NCBI GenBank assembly: GCA_003833075.1
Contig: RIAY01000012.1
Coordinates: 38,958 to 102,957, forward strand
Length of the DNA: 64,000 bases
Direction: 5' to 3'
Source: Muribaculaceae bacterium Isolate-036 (Harlan)
Lineage (GTDB): Bacteria; Bacteroidota; Bacteroidia; Bacteroidales; Muribaculaceae
The number at the start of each line of letters is the position of its first letter. The stretch's first letter is position 1. The position numbers and the translations under genes are program-made. The notes below the pieces were generated by a model. The model was not told the DNA's origin. It did no database searches and was given only the letters and a program-made list of their open reading frames with translations. Shown here piece by piece: positions 36,275 to 44,221 of the stretch.

Positions 36275-36306
36275 CAAAGATACGAATTTTTAATCAATCG
36301 GGCAAA
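36275..36306 (-). promoter_or_regulatory. Promoter of the nuo-atp gene run
   Basis: Minus strand: TTTG (36306-36303), 20 bases, TATCTTTG (36282-36275), an exact match to the Bacteroidetes consensus TTTG-N19/20-TAnnTTTG. Predicted start of transcription near 36268. Confidence 0.8.
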
Positions 36307-36362
36307 CCGTTTTGCGCAATTCCTTAAAATTTGTGAAATTTTCACACTCGGGCAATAAAAAA

Positions 36363-36386
36363 ATGCGTCTCCGCATGGAAACGCAT
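36363..36386 (-). terminator. Terminator of the lipoprotein gene
   Basis: Arms ATGCGT (36363-36368) and ACGCAT (36381-36386). On the minus strand the hairpin is followed by a run of Ts (36362-36356). It lies 34 bp after the lipoprotein stop. Confidence 0.7.
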
Positions 36387-36419
36387 CTTTTTGTAAACAT
36401 TTACTATGTTTTTTAAAGC

Positions 36420-37346
36420 TTAATCCTCGTTGGAAGCGACTTTAAGAATATAGCTTCCGCTAAAATGCCCGCTGTAGGAACCGGCTACTTTGTAACGCAT
36501 GGTGGCAGTGGTAAGATCACCGGTCATGTCGCATTGGAAGCTGTCGAATGTGTATTTTGAATTCGGTGTGGCAACGCCACCTTCGTATACACTGGGAACA
36601 ACATTTGAGCCGCTTACGTAAATGCCGGAACTGCTGAAACCAAGGTCAAGATTGCTGAGCACTATATTGCTGATTGTCTGGGGCATTTCCTCTGCAAGCT
36701 TCACATCATAAAGAATCACGGTCGCTTTCTTTTCTTTTAGATTCATCACAATGCGATATTGCACATCTTTATTGGTGAAGGTCTTCAGTGAGCCGTCCGA
36801 CGCCGGATAGGATGTTGTGGTGGTGCCTCGGAATGTCATGTCGGGCCAGAATGTACGAACCAGATAATTCTGTCCCAAGTTGAAATTCATTACAGCATAA
36901 CGCAGGTAAGTGGGATATGAGAACTCAGGAAGACCCTGGATTTCCTTAGGGAAATACGCAAGCTGCGTAAGATCGCACTTGAAGTTTATCAGATCTTCTT
37001 TGTTAGATGCAGTTCCTGCCTTCATCGATTCCATTTTAATCACTTCACGGTAACTTTCCTCGAATGTGTATGTACCGATAGCGCAAGTGAGGTTATTGGT
37101 AACGAATGTGACTTTATTGTCTGTTGACAGAGGCAGCTCTCCCCCTACAGTAGCTGTTCCAGTCATCATGTCTAAGTTGAACTTATACAAAGTCCCGGCA
37201 ACAACGGGGTCCCCGCCATCGACAAGATTTGTAATCATACTATAGGTTGTCACGGGAATGGACATTGTTGAAACGCTGTTGTTGTCACTGCATGATGCGA
37301 GCGAGACCAATGCGGCACCAGCCGCTGCAAAGATTAATTTTTTCAT
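36420..37346 (-). CDS. Outer-membrane or surface lipoprotein, unknown function
   Basis: A 308-residue lipoprotein of no recognised family. The signal peptide ends in a lipobox (ALVSLASC, Cys about residue 19) followed by Ser-Asp-Asn-Asn, a composition compatible with surface export in Bacteroidetes. The mature part is rich in Thr, Ser and beta-strand patterns (TATVGGELPLSTDNKVTFV, GSYSGHFSGSYILKV), suggesting a beta-sandwich. Start: ATG 37346; the longer frame begins with a GTG at 37358. It follows the TonB-dependent receptor by 98 bp on the same strand, so it may be the receptor's surface partner, although it does not look like SusD. Confidence 0.75.
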   Translation of the reverse strand: MKKLIFAAAGAALVSLASCSDNNSVSTMSIPVTTYSMITNLVDGGDPVVAGTLYKFNLDMMTGTATVGGELPLSTDNKVTFVTNNLTCAIGTYTFEESYREVIKMESMKAGTASNKEDLINFKCDLTQLAYFPKEIQGLPEFSYPTYLRYAVMNFNLGQNYLVRTFWPDMTFRGTTTTSYPASDGSLKTFTNKDVQYRIVMNLKEKKATVILYDVKLAEEMPQTISNIVLSNLDLGFSSSGIYVSGSNVVPSVYEGGVATPNSKYTFDSFQCDMTGDLTTATMRYKVAGSYSGHFSGSYILKVASNED

Positions 37347-37444
37347 TCTTATTTTCACTTAATTACTATTCAGTATTATATTGTTTGTGTTTATTCGGAT
37401 TCGCGCAATTATCATAATAACGCCATACGGTAAAGCTTATTATG

Positions 37445-39697
37445 TCAGTTAATGTTAAATCTGAGTGTCGCGCCTATCTGCCACGGTTTACCGCGTTGCA
37501 CGAATTCGTTGCCCATAGACATGAAATAAAACGTATGATATCGGGTTCCGGTAAGGTTCTTGCCCCACAACTGGATTCCGATATTTTTAAATTCCGCCGA
37601 AACTGATGCTCCGAGCTGAACATAAAAATCCTGCCATCTGGTATTGTCCTCATTCCAGTAGATTTTTCCGGTACCCTTCATATTCACGTCAAAAGTCCAG
37701 TGTTCTATTACACCTGTTCTCGGACTGCATGTAAATACAGACTGTAGAAAAAGTGTGTTGCGTGGCACGTATGGAATCACCTTACCTCTATAGTCATGAA
37801 GTCCGTCGTTAAATTCACGGAACCTCGCGTCCGTATATCCGTATGCGGCGTTAAGCAGCAGACCGTCAACCGGAATATATTTGACAGAAATCTCTCCTCC
37901 CGCACTCCTTGTCTTTCCTGCATTGGTCATAATCCTGCCTGTTGTCGTACCCTCAGGAAACATGGTGAGCTGCTGGTCGCGGCAATCTATATAAAACAGT
38001 GACATTTCAGCCTGCACTTTACCCTCTGCAAACGAAAGGTGCGTGCCGATCTCGTAATTCCAGCTGTATTCGGGTTTATAACCCACAACCGAATTAACAT
38101 CATATTGCTTCCCGATTCCCATGATATGCATGAGTCTCTGTTGAAGGACCTCACTGAACATCTGGGTATTGAAACCGCCGGACTTGTATCCCTTGGTAAC
38201 TGTGGCATAGACATTTCCAAGATCCGACGGAAGATCATAAAGCACACTGGCTTTTGGCATCCATGTAAAATAGCGTCTGTGAAAATCTCCCGTGTCATCT
38301 ATTTTTATGTCTACATGGTCATAACTGTGAAACACTCCTGACGGCTGACGCGAAAGTATCTGATAGCCGGTGTCGCAATGACTGTGATATTTCAGGCGCG
38401 CCTGCTCATAATCCAGCCGGACTCCTCCCGCAAAATGCCATCTGCCTGCATCGTATTTGGATTCATGATAAAGTGCGATCCCGAAAGTGGGAATAGTGAA
38501 ATCACTGTTAAGAGGAAACTCCCGTGAATCCCACACTATCGGATAATCAGGATTCGCATTGTTGCGATGGGTTTCTATAAGCGATTTTATACCGGTATCC
38601 TTGAATGTTACAGGAGCGTTCATGTCAAGATGTTTGAAAAAACCGAAGAAACCTGCGAGCCATTTATATTTTCCTTCGTTCCTTGTTCCTTTGACTACCA
38701 CATCCTCTGTCAATGCTGTCTCTCTCTGTTTCTGCGTGAGAGTGAAATAAGAGAGAGGGAGAAAATCCTGATCAAGTGTCATATTGTCGTCAATATGCTG
38801 CAGCGTTGTAATTGACACAAGACTCCATCCATCACCGCGATATGTCAGGCTGAGACCGTCATTCACCGTAAAACGGCGATAAAAACAAGTGTCGTTATAA
38901 TTGATCTCTCCGGTTTCGATATATTCATAAGGATAACCTCCCTGCCTCAGCAATGACCCGGCGAGCACATTCTGAAGATACACCCTGTCTGATATACGCC
39001 AGTTGGTTTTCCATCTGACTCCTCCCGCAAGTTCGCGGTCAAGAAGTTTCCCGTCGTTTTCGTTGCGGAAGAATCCGCCGAGATATGAGAAATTGCCGCT
39101 TACGGATGTAGCAAAACCGGGAGTGAACTTATGATACCACCCTACTGAAGCCCGGTAGTCGTTACCTCTTCCGCCTTCCGCCATTATCCGCCATCCCTGC
39201 CATCTCATCGGCGACAATGTCTGGACATTTATAAGTCCTCCCATGGTATTTCTTCCATAGAGCGTCGATTGCGGTCCGCGGAGCATCTCTACCGACTCAA
39301 TGTCGGCGATGTCAAAATCGTAAGCGTTTTTATTCAGATAAGGGACATTGTCAACATTGAGACCCACTGCCGGATGATCCATTCTCGCTCCGAGCCCCCT
39401 GACATAAATAGAGGATGTTATCCTTGATCCGTAATCCGGAATATAAAGATTGGGAACGACATCGGAAATCCCTTTCAGCGAGACTGTATTCAATTCTTCA
39501 AGCGCGGCTCTGCCAATCACTGTCGCTGACACTGCATCCTCTCTTATGCGTGCATCCTGTTTCAGTGCCACAACATTAAGTTCCGAGAGTTGCAAACCCG
39601 CTGAATCCGGCTGCAAAGGCACCGCAGACTGCCCGACTGCCGTAATCGCAGCCGAGAACAAGACATATATAATAGGTAACTTCGCGGAAATCGCCAT
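37445..39697 (-). CDS. TonB-dependent outer-membrane receptor
   Basis: A 750-residue outer-membrane transporter. After a signal peptide (IIYVLFSAAITAVG) comes a TonB-box-like stretch, then the plug domain (LEELNTVSLKGISDVVPNLY, SIYVRGLGARMDHPAVG, IESVEMLRGPQSTLYGRNTM) and a 22-strand barrel ending in an aromatic strand. There is no carboxypeptidase-like N-terminal extension, so it resembles siderophore/haem/cobalamin-type receptors more than SusC proteins; the substrate is unknown. Start: ATG 39697, because the upstream TTG at 39718 falls inside the predicted -7 box. The promoter at 39716-39746 gives a leader of about 14 bases. A lipoprotein gene follows. Confidence 0.92.
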   Translation of the reverse strand: MAISAKLPIIYVLFSAAITAVGQSAVPLQPDSAGLQLSELNVVALKQDARIREDAVSATVIGRAALEELNTVSLKGISDVVPNLYIPDYGSRITSSIYVRGLGARMDHPAVGLNVDNVPYLNKNAYDFDIADIESVEMLRGPQSTLYGRNTMGGLINVQTLSPMRWQGWRIMAEGGRGNDYRASVGWYHKFTPGFATSVSGNFSYLGGFFRNENDGKLLDRELAGGVRWKTNWRISDRVYLQNVLAGSLLRQGGYPYEYIETGEINYNDTCFYRRFTVNDGLSLTYRGDGWSLVSITTLQHIDDNMTLDQDFLPLSYFTLTQKQRETALTEDVVVKGTRNEGKYKWLAGFFGFFKHLDMNAPVTFKDTGIKSLIETHRNNANPDYPIVWDSREFPLNSDFTIPTFGIALYHESKYDAGRWHFAGGVRLDYEQARLKYHSHCDTGYQILSRQPSGVFHSYDHVDIKIDDTGDFHRRYFTWMPKASVLYDLPSDLGNVYATVTKGYKSGGFNTQMFSEVLQQRLMHIMGIGKQYDVNSVVGYKPEYSWNYEIGTHLSFAEGKVQAEMSLFYIDCRDQQLTMFPEGTTTGRIMTNAGKTRSAGGEISVKYIPVDGLLLNAAYGYTDARFREFNDGLHDYRGKVIPYVPRNTLFLQSVFTCSPRTGVIEHWTFDVNMKGTGKIYWNEDNTRWQDFYVQLGASVSAEFKNIGIQLWGKNLTGTRYHTFYFMSMGNEFVQRGKPWQIGATLRFNIN

Positions 39698-39715
39698 ATA
39701 TTGGGAAATTTGCCG

Positions 39716-39746
39716 CAAAGTTACCGAATATTACGCTTTATTCAAA
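39716..39746 (-). promoter_or_regulatory. Promoter of the TonB-dependent receptor
   Basis: Minus strand: TTTG (39746-39743), 19 bases, TAACTTTG (39723-39716), an exact consensus match. Its position rules out the TTG start at 39718. Confidence 0.8.
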
Positions 39747-39813
39747 TCCCCATTTTTGAGGATATTCTCTAACACTTGCCTCGCCACCAGTGTATGGCGC
39801 GTCTTTTAAGAAA

Positions 39814-40000
39814 CTACGAAGGAACAGAATCGATATCTGTAAGTTTTTTGCCGTATCTTGAAGATGATCCGTATTCGTAAGCACGGTGAGGCTCGCGGGC
39901 ACCATACCAGAAACAGAATGGTTTCTCAGGATCTCTCTGAGCCATAAACTCATCGAAATTAGCAGAATAGTCTATGGGGGAAATTGAAGTCGTAGGTGGA
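39814..40000 (-). pseudogene. Sulfatase fragment (fossil)
   Basis: On the minus strand about 62 codons read as an internal piece of an S1-family sulfatase: SPIDYSANFDEFMAQRD, then KPFCFWYGAREPHRAYEYG and GKKLTDIDSVP, followed at once by a TAG (39816-39814). Intact sulfatases continue here with FWPDN and a metal-binding His/Asp region, and they begin some 200 residues earlier with the CxPSR formylglycine site. Neither part is nearby. The fragment is a remnant of a lost glycan-desulfation gene next to the truncated phosphodiester glycosidase. Confidence 0.7.
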
Positions 40001-40110
40001 ATAAAAAATTTATTAAAAAATCTGCCCCAAAGTTAACAAAACTTTTCTTACGAAAGCAAGCCTTTCGATTTATTTTCATCACGAAACAGCCTCACAGACT
40101 CTATAAAACC

Positions 40111-40140
40111 GCTACGGCTTGTCTCCCGACAAGCCGCAGC
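40111..40140. other. GC-rich hairpin followed by a decayed gene start
   Basis: CGGCTTGTC and GACAAGCCG form a 9-bp stem around TCCC, extended by GCT/AGC beyond one mismatch. A short frame follows 24 bases later: ATG 40164, MKKLHQTYCLYNILMSQN, stop 40220. The leader-hairpin-ATG-Lys-Lys layout resembles the start of a Bacteroidales exported-protein gene that has decayed. Low confidence. Confidence 0.3.
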
Positions 40141-40282
40141 TAAACCTTAAAAAATCTAATCCTATGAAAAAACTTCATCAAACATATTGCCTTTACAATA
40201 TTTTGATGTCGCAAAACTAACATATATTTTTCATTTCACCAAATTTTGTGCAAACGATTTAATAGCTTGTTTAAAAATTAAA

Positions 40283-40390
40283 GGGAATCCGGGGTCGTGG
40301 ACCTGGAGCAGGGCTCTTCTTGAAGAGAGGGAGCATAGCGGTCTATGTGACTGCGCCGCGGATGGATTTTATCCGGAAGTGAGCCGCCAC
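40283..40390. ncRNA. Candidate structured RNA island (GC-rich, four hairpins)
   Basis: A GC-rich stretch of about 108 bases set in very AT-rich DNA. Four stems can be drawn: GGTC/GACC (40293-40303, with flanking CC/GG), CTCTTC/GAAGAG (40314-40327), CATAG/CTATG (40334-40347) and CGGAT/ATCCG (40359-40375). The opening AAGGGAATCCGG resembles the start of cobalamin riboswitches, but the conserved CCCGC loop and the rest of that core are missing. It lies about 120 bp upstream of the truncated glycosidase. It may be a new RNA, a broken riboswitch or a mobile-element relic; strand unknown (drawn for the plus strand). Confidence 0.3.
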
Positions 40391-40437
40391 AAATTTCACG
40401 TTTATTTTTAAACAATCTCTAACATTATTCTGATTTT

Positions 40438-40493
40438 CCACAAAATTAGCTGTGGTTTTGGAACGAAATCCAAATTTTCAGCTAATTTTGTGG
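40438..40493. repeat. 15-bp inverted repeat before the phosphodiester glycosidase gene
   Basis: CCACAAAATTAGCTG (40438-40452) and CAGCTAATTTTGTGG (40479-40493) are perfect complements. A second inner stem (TTTGGA/TCCAAA) is present in the loop. It ends 18 bp before the ATG at 40512, so in RNA it would be a strong leader hairpin, or in DNA an operator. No TAnnTTTG box is found next to it. Confidence 0.55.
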
Positions 40494-40511
40494 ATTGTTA
40501 TATACTCTAAT

Positions 40512-41336
40512 ATGAAAGCTGCATTTTCTATATTGACCGCATGTCTCACTATGGCATCCTCACAGGCGATCGGGGGTAATGCCGTGGTTATGAGAAAAGG
40601 CGAACTCACTGAACATAACTATAATGAAGATTACAACAGTATGGTCTATTCCCGCACTGCATATGGATGCTCGGAAGACGGCAAGACCCTATACATGATT
40701 GTGATTGATAAATCTACGGATCCCGTGTATGGTAAGTCGGCAGGATGCCCGACATCGGTAATGTGTGAGATCGCCAAACATTTCGGATGCTGGAACATGT
40801 CGAATTTCGATGCCGGAGGTTCTGCTGAAATGATGATTGACTATGAGATTGTAAACAAGACCACGGAAGCGACTCCGCGTCCCGTGGCAAACGGATGGAT
40901 GGTTTTCTCTATAGCCCCGGAAGAAGACACCCGGCTTGCGTCATTGGAATTTGACCATCCTCAGATCAACCTTCAAGCCGGAGAGACTTTTACACCCGTT
41001 ATCCTCGGATACAACATATATGGAGAACTTATAAACAAGAATATCACGGATTTCACAATGTCATGCCCGCCAGAAATAGGATCATGCAACGGCAAGGTTT
41101 TCACAGCCGGAAAAATTCCTGCGTCAGCACTGTTAACCGTATCGGTAGGAAACCTGTCCGTTAGCAAAACCGTATCGGTGGCAGGAGGGTCGGGCATCAA
41201 TGGAGTTCTTGTTGACAAACAGCCTGCTCATGTAGAATATTACAACATATCAGGAGTGAAATGCAGAAAACCTGACACTCCCGGTATATATATCCGGCAT
41301 GAAGGCAACAAAACCGATAAAATTATCGTAAACTAA
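40512..41336 (+). CDS. Phosphodiester glycosidase family protein, N-terminally truncated
   Basis: A 274-residue exported protein carrying only the C-terminal part of the phosphodiester glycosidase (NAGPA, DUF2233) domain. Signal peptide residues 1-20 (ACLTMASSQAIGG). The domain joins at RTAYGCSEDGKTLYMIVID and runs through NFDAGGSAEMMI, where relatives read LDGGGSSTM, to ANGWMVF. The first 150 or so residues of the domain found in complete members are missing. A bacterial Ig-like segment follows (about 155-240), then a sorting-like tail (YYNISGVKCRKPDTPGIYI, ending KIIVN). The start is ATG 40512; the open frame begins earlier but without a signal peptide. It forms an operon with the SGNH hydrolase 20 bp downstream. 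Activity is doubtful. Confidence 0.75.
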   Translation: MKAAFSILTACLTMASSQAIGGNAVVMRKGELTEHNYNEDYNSMVYSRTAYGCSEDGKTLYMIVIDKSTDPVYGKSAGCPTSVMCEIAKHFGCWNMSNFDAGGSAEMMIDYEIVNKTTEATPRPVANGWMVFSIAPEEDTRLASLEFDHPQINLQAGETFTPVILGYNIYGELINKNITDFTMSCPPEIGSCNGKVFTAGKIPASALLTVSVGNLSVSKTVSVAGGSGINGVLVDKQPAHVEYYNISGVKCRKPDTPGIYIRHEGNKTDKIIVN

Positions 41337-41356
41337 TCAACAATATTTAATCAATC

Positions 41357-42502
41357 ATGAAAAAGTTACTTCTGCTGCTCGCCATAGCAGCCTTCTGTAT
41401 GCCGACATGGAGTGCAGACACTAAAAACCTTAAGTATGTTGACGGAACATCGTTGACGATTATCAACAAACCGCAACACGATGGCAACCGACTGCGCAGG
41501 ATCAATACCGACAAATATCCTGATCTGACTTCGCGAGTGCGGCATTATCTGAACATGCCGACAGGAATGGCACTGCGTTTCCGCACCAACAGTCCGGTCA
41601 TACGCGCCAAGTGGACAACTCTCGACACACTGAGGCATACCAATATGGCTTCAATATCAGAGAAGGGACTTGACTTGTATATCAAACAAGACGGAAAATG
41701 GTTATGGGCAGGTTTCGGCAATCCTAAGTTTGAGGGAACAAAACATGCGTCAACCATGATCAACGATATGGACACAACCATGAAGGAATGCATGCTTTAT
41801 CTCCCTACGTTCATGCAGGTCAATTCCATTGAGATCGGGGTAGCTCCCGACTCACGAATCGAATCATGCGGAGATATAAAACGCGCTCCGGTGGTTGCCA
41901 TGGGTTCAAGCTATACACATGGCTCGGGCACTTCCCGTGCCGGAATGGCATGGCCCGCCCAACTCTCCCGCATGTTGGGAGTGGACATCGCCAACTACGG
42001 CACAAGCGGACAGCAGAAGATGGAACAGTTTTTTGCTGACATTATTTGTGACACAGATGCCGACATGTTCATATTCGACTGCTTCTCCAATCCATCACCC
42101 AAGGAGATTCACGAACGTTTCGCACCTTTTGTGAAAAAAATACGCTCCAAACACCCTACCACTCCCCTCGTTTTTCTTGAGACCGTAGATCGTGAATGGA
42201 AAAATTTTGACCTGAAGAAACGGAAGTTTGAGAATGACAAAGAGCAGGCAGCTCGCGAAGAGATCGCCAAAGTCATTGCCAATGACCCCAATATCTACTT
42301 TTTTGAACCCGGACTATATACAGGCACGGATCATGAAACAAGTGTCGACGGCACTCATCCGGGCGATATGGGTTACCAGCGTGCCGCAATAAACATTGCT
42401 GAAAAAATCAACGCAACCCCAGCCCTGAAGAAAATAATCGATGCTGCAAAAGCAAAAGACTGCTGCAAGTCACCCGGCAAATGCCCGGCATCTAAGAAAT
42501 AA
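41357..42502 (+). CDS. Secreted SGNH/GDSL-type esterase
   Basis: A 381-residue exported hydrolase. Signal peptide residues 1-20 (LLLLLAIAAFCMPTWSA). Residues about 25-170 form the N-terminal jelly-roll of two-domain carbohydrate esterases (LTSRVRHYLNMPTGMALRFR). The SGNH domain follows: block I VVAMGSSYTHGSG, with the Ser nucleophile, block II around NYGTSGQQKM (Gly), block III near FDCFSNPSP (Asn), and block V SVDGTHPGDMGYQ with the Asp/His pair. These enzymes remove acyl groups from glycans. The tail is Lys/Cys-rich (DCCKSPGKCPASKK). Together with the upstream gene and the sulfatase fossil it looks like what is left of a host-glycan utilisation locus. Confidence 0.88.
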   Translation: MKKLLLLLAIAAFCMPTWSADTKNLKYVDGTSLTIINKPQHDGNRLRRINTDKYPDLTSRVRHYLNMPTGMALRFRTNSPVIRAKWTTLDTLRHTNMASISEKGLDLYIKQDGKWLWAGFGNPKFEGTKHASTMINDMDTTMKECMLYLPTFMQVNSIEIGVAPDSRIESCGDIKRAPVVAMGSSYTHGSGTSRAGMAWPAQLSRMLGVDIANYGTSGQQKMEQFFADIICDTDADMFIFDCFSNPSPKEIHERFAPFVKKIRSKHPTTPLVFLETVDREWKNFDLKKRKFENDKEQAAREEIAKVIANDPNIYFFEPGLYTGTDHETSVDGTHPGDMGYQRAAINIAEKINATPALKKIIDAAKAKDCCKSPGKCPASKK

Positions 42503-42554
42503 TTCACGCAAGCCTACAGTGAAGTTCCCAATTACTTACTGTATTAATTTACAC

Positions 42555-42598
42555 GATCAGCCCCTGAGAACCTTAAATCAGATTCTCAGGGGCTGATC
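42555..42598 (+). terminator. Terminator of the glycosidase/esterase operon
   Basis: Perfect 16-bp arms GATCAGCCCCTGAGAA (42555-42570) and TTCTCAGGGGCTGATC (42583-42598) around a 12-base loop. It lies between convergent genes and may serve both. Confidence 0.85.
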
Positions 42599-42656
42599 AT
42601 ATCATTTATTAACGTTTTAATGAGAGAACTTACCCCCTATATTATATTTAAAGAAT

Positions 42657-43193
42657 TTATATGATATTTAAAGAATCAAGAGATGTGAAAATAAGCATTG
42701 CCTCGGTAAGTTTACGCAAGTCCGAAAGAGCCTGACTTATATAATACTGCACAGTCTTGGGACTCACTCCGAGATGTTCGGCGATCTCCGAATATGTCTT
42801 ATTCTCATAACGGCTCATGCGGAATGCGGTCTTCTGTGCTTCCGGCATATTGGAAATCATCAGATCTATCATTTCAAGAAGATCGGCTGTAGTCACAATT
42901 TTCTCTCCGTCGCTGAAACCGCTGTTCCCTTCCTTTACATAAGTCTCATATTCCGACACTATATGCTGATGTCTGAAGACTTTGAAAATCGCATTTCGCG
43001 TCATCTTGAAAAGATAAGCCTTCAACGACTCCATATCCGAAAGCGAGTCTCGGCTGTCCCAAAGCGAACAAAACACGTTATGAGTGATATCATCCACATC
43101 CTCGCGGACACGAATGAAACTATACGCGAATTTGCTCACAGAGGGAGCATAACGCATTCTTTCGATTAATTCGTTATCCGGAATCTCACTCAT
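42657..43193 (-). CDS. ECF RNA polymerase sigma factor (orphan)
   Basis: A 178-residue extracytoplasmic-function sigma factor of the Bacteroidetes type. Region 2: SVSKFAYSFIRVREDVDDIT, VFCSLWDSRDSLSDMESLKA, then LFKMTRNAIFKVFRH. Region 4: MPEAQKTAFRMSRYENKTYS, then EIAEHLGVSPKTVQYYIS as the -35-reading helix-turn-helix. Start: ATG 43193; the longer frame opens with a TTG at 43229, very near the predicted transcription start. A -7 box TAAATTTG lies at 43245-43238 on the minus strand. Most relatives sit beside a FecR-type anti-sigma gene and a SusC receptor; neither is adjacent here, so its target is unknown. Confidence 0.9.
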   Translation of the reverse strand: MSEIPDNELIERMRYAPSVSKFAYSFIRVREDVDDITHNVFCSLWDSRDSLSDMESLKAYLFKMTRNAIFKVFRHQHIVSEYETYVKEGNSGFSDGEKIVTTADLLEMIDLMISNMPEAQKTAFRMSRYENKTYSEIAEHLGVSPKTVQYYISQALSDLRKLTEAMLIFTSLDSLNII

Positions 43194-43251
43194 ATCTGTT
43201 CTTGAAAACGTACTTTCCGATGCACTCAATTATATAACAAATTTAGCAAGA

Positions 43252-43283
43252 TTTAGTCAATTTCCCAATTTTTTGTATCTTTG
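43252..43283 (+). promoter_or_regulatory. Promoter of ribonuclease Z (leaderless)
   Basis: TTTA (43252-43255, near-consensus -33), 20 bases, TATCTTTG (43276-43283). The ATG at 43291 lies 7 bases beyond the -7 box, at the expected transcription start. Confidence 0.65.
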
Positions 43284-43290
43284 CGGCAGA

Positions 43291-44205
43291 ATGTCAACTT
43301 TCAAGATTCATACTCTCGGATGCGGCTCGGCAAAGCCGACACTGCGCCATCAGCCTTCATCTACTGTCATCGACCATCGCGGCAACCTTTTCATGGTTGA
43401 CTGCGGTGAGGGTGCGCAGCAGGCGTTTCAGCGACACCGTCTTAAATTCTCACGCCTCGGTCATATTTTCCTCACACACCTCCACGGCGATCATGTACTC
43501 GGTCTTCCGGGACTGATTTCCTCTCTCGGACTGGGTGGAGCCGGGGGTAAAATGGTTATACACACATTCGCCGACGGGAAAAGAATACTTAACAGAATCT
43601 TCAATTTCTTCTCAGGAGATCTCCCTTTCGAGGTTGAGTTCAATGTAATAAGAGAGGAAGAGGCTGTCATACTCGATACCCCTTCGCTTACTGTGCGCAC
43701 AATCCCTCTTGACCATCGGGTTCCTGCCGTCGGATTCGTATTTGAGGAGAAACCGGGATTGAGACATATAAAACGAGACATGATAGATTTCCATCAGGTA
43801 CCGTTCTCTATGATCAACCGCATAAAGGGGGGTGAGGACTTTGTCAAGCCTGACGGAACGGTTATCCCCAATGTGATGCTCACCACTCCACCGACTCCTC
43901 CGCTGTCTTACGCACATATCAGCGATACGGCATACATGCCTGAAATAGCTGAGAAAATCGGACCGGTAAACCTCCTCTTTCACGAAACCACTTATCTTGA
44001 CAGTCATTCGGCAGAAGCCGCGCAACGCGGACATTCAACAGCCCGTCAGGCGGCCATGGTAGCACGCGACGCAGGTGCGGGCGCACTCCTTACCGGACAT
44101 TATTCCTCCCGTTATAAAAACGACGAGGACTTCCGTAAGGAAGCCCTCGACATTTTTCCGAATGTGATTCTTAACCGGGAAGGACTGGTGACTCCCCTTG
44201 ACTGA
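43291..44205 (+). CDS. rnz: Ribonuclease Z
   Basis: A 304-residue metallo-beta-lactamase-fold endonuclease that trims tRNA 3' ends. Zinc motif HLHGDH at residues 63-68 after IFLTHL, a second ligand region at IPLDHRVPAVGFVFEEKPG, the Asp in YAHISDTAYMP, LLFHETTYLDSH, and the late GHSTARQAAMVA and LTGHYSSRY His motifs. The start is ATG 43291, not the TTG at 43273, which lies inside the predicted promoter. Full length for the short bacterial form. It converges on the alpha-2-macroglobulin gene with a 16-bp gap and no hairpin. Confidence 0.96.
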   Translation: MSTFKIHTLGCGSAKPTLRHQPSSTVIDHRGNLFMVDCGEGAQQAFQRHRLKFSRLGHIFLTHLHGDHVLGLPGLISSLGLGGAGGKMVIHTFADGKRILNRIFNFFSGDLPFEVEFNVIREEEAVILDTPSLTVRTIPLDHRVPAVGFVFEEKPGLRHIKRDMIDFHQVPFSMINRIKGGEDFVKPDGTVIPNVMLTTPPTPPLSYAHISDTAYMPEIAEKIGPVNLLFHETTYLDSHSAEAAQRGHSTARQAAMVARDAGAGALLTGHYSSRYKNDEDFRKEALDIFPNVILNREGLVTPLD

Positions 44206-44221
44206 AGCCGGAGAGTAGCAT

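Noticed and set aside
39738..39953. A 71-codon minus-strand gene
   Set aside because: It is in a different frame from the sulfatase fragment over the same DNA and has no recognisable content.
40283..40390. Cobalamin riboswitch
   Set aside because: AAGGGAATCCGG and GGAAG look like it, but the CCCGC loop, the CCACTG element and the terminal GACCTGCC box are missing.
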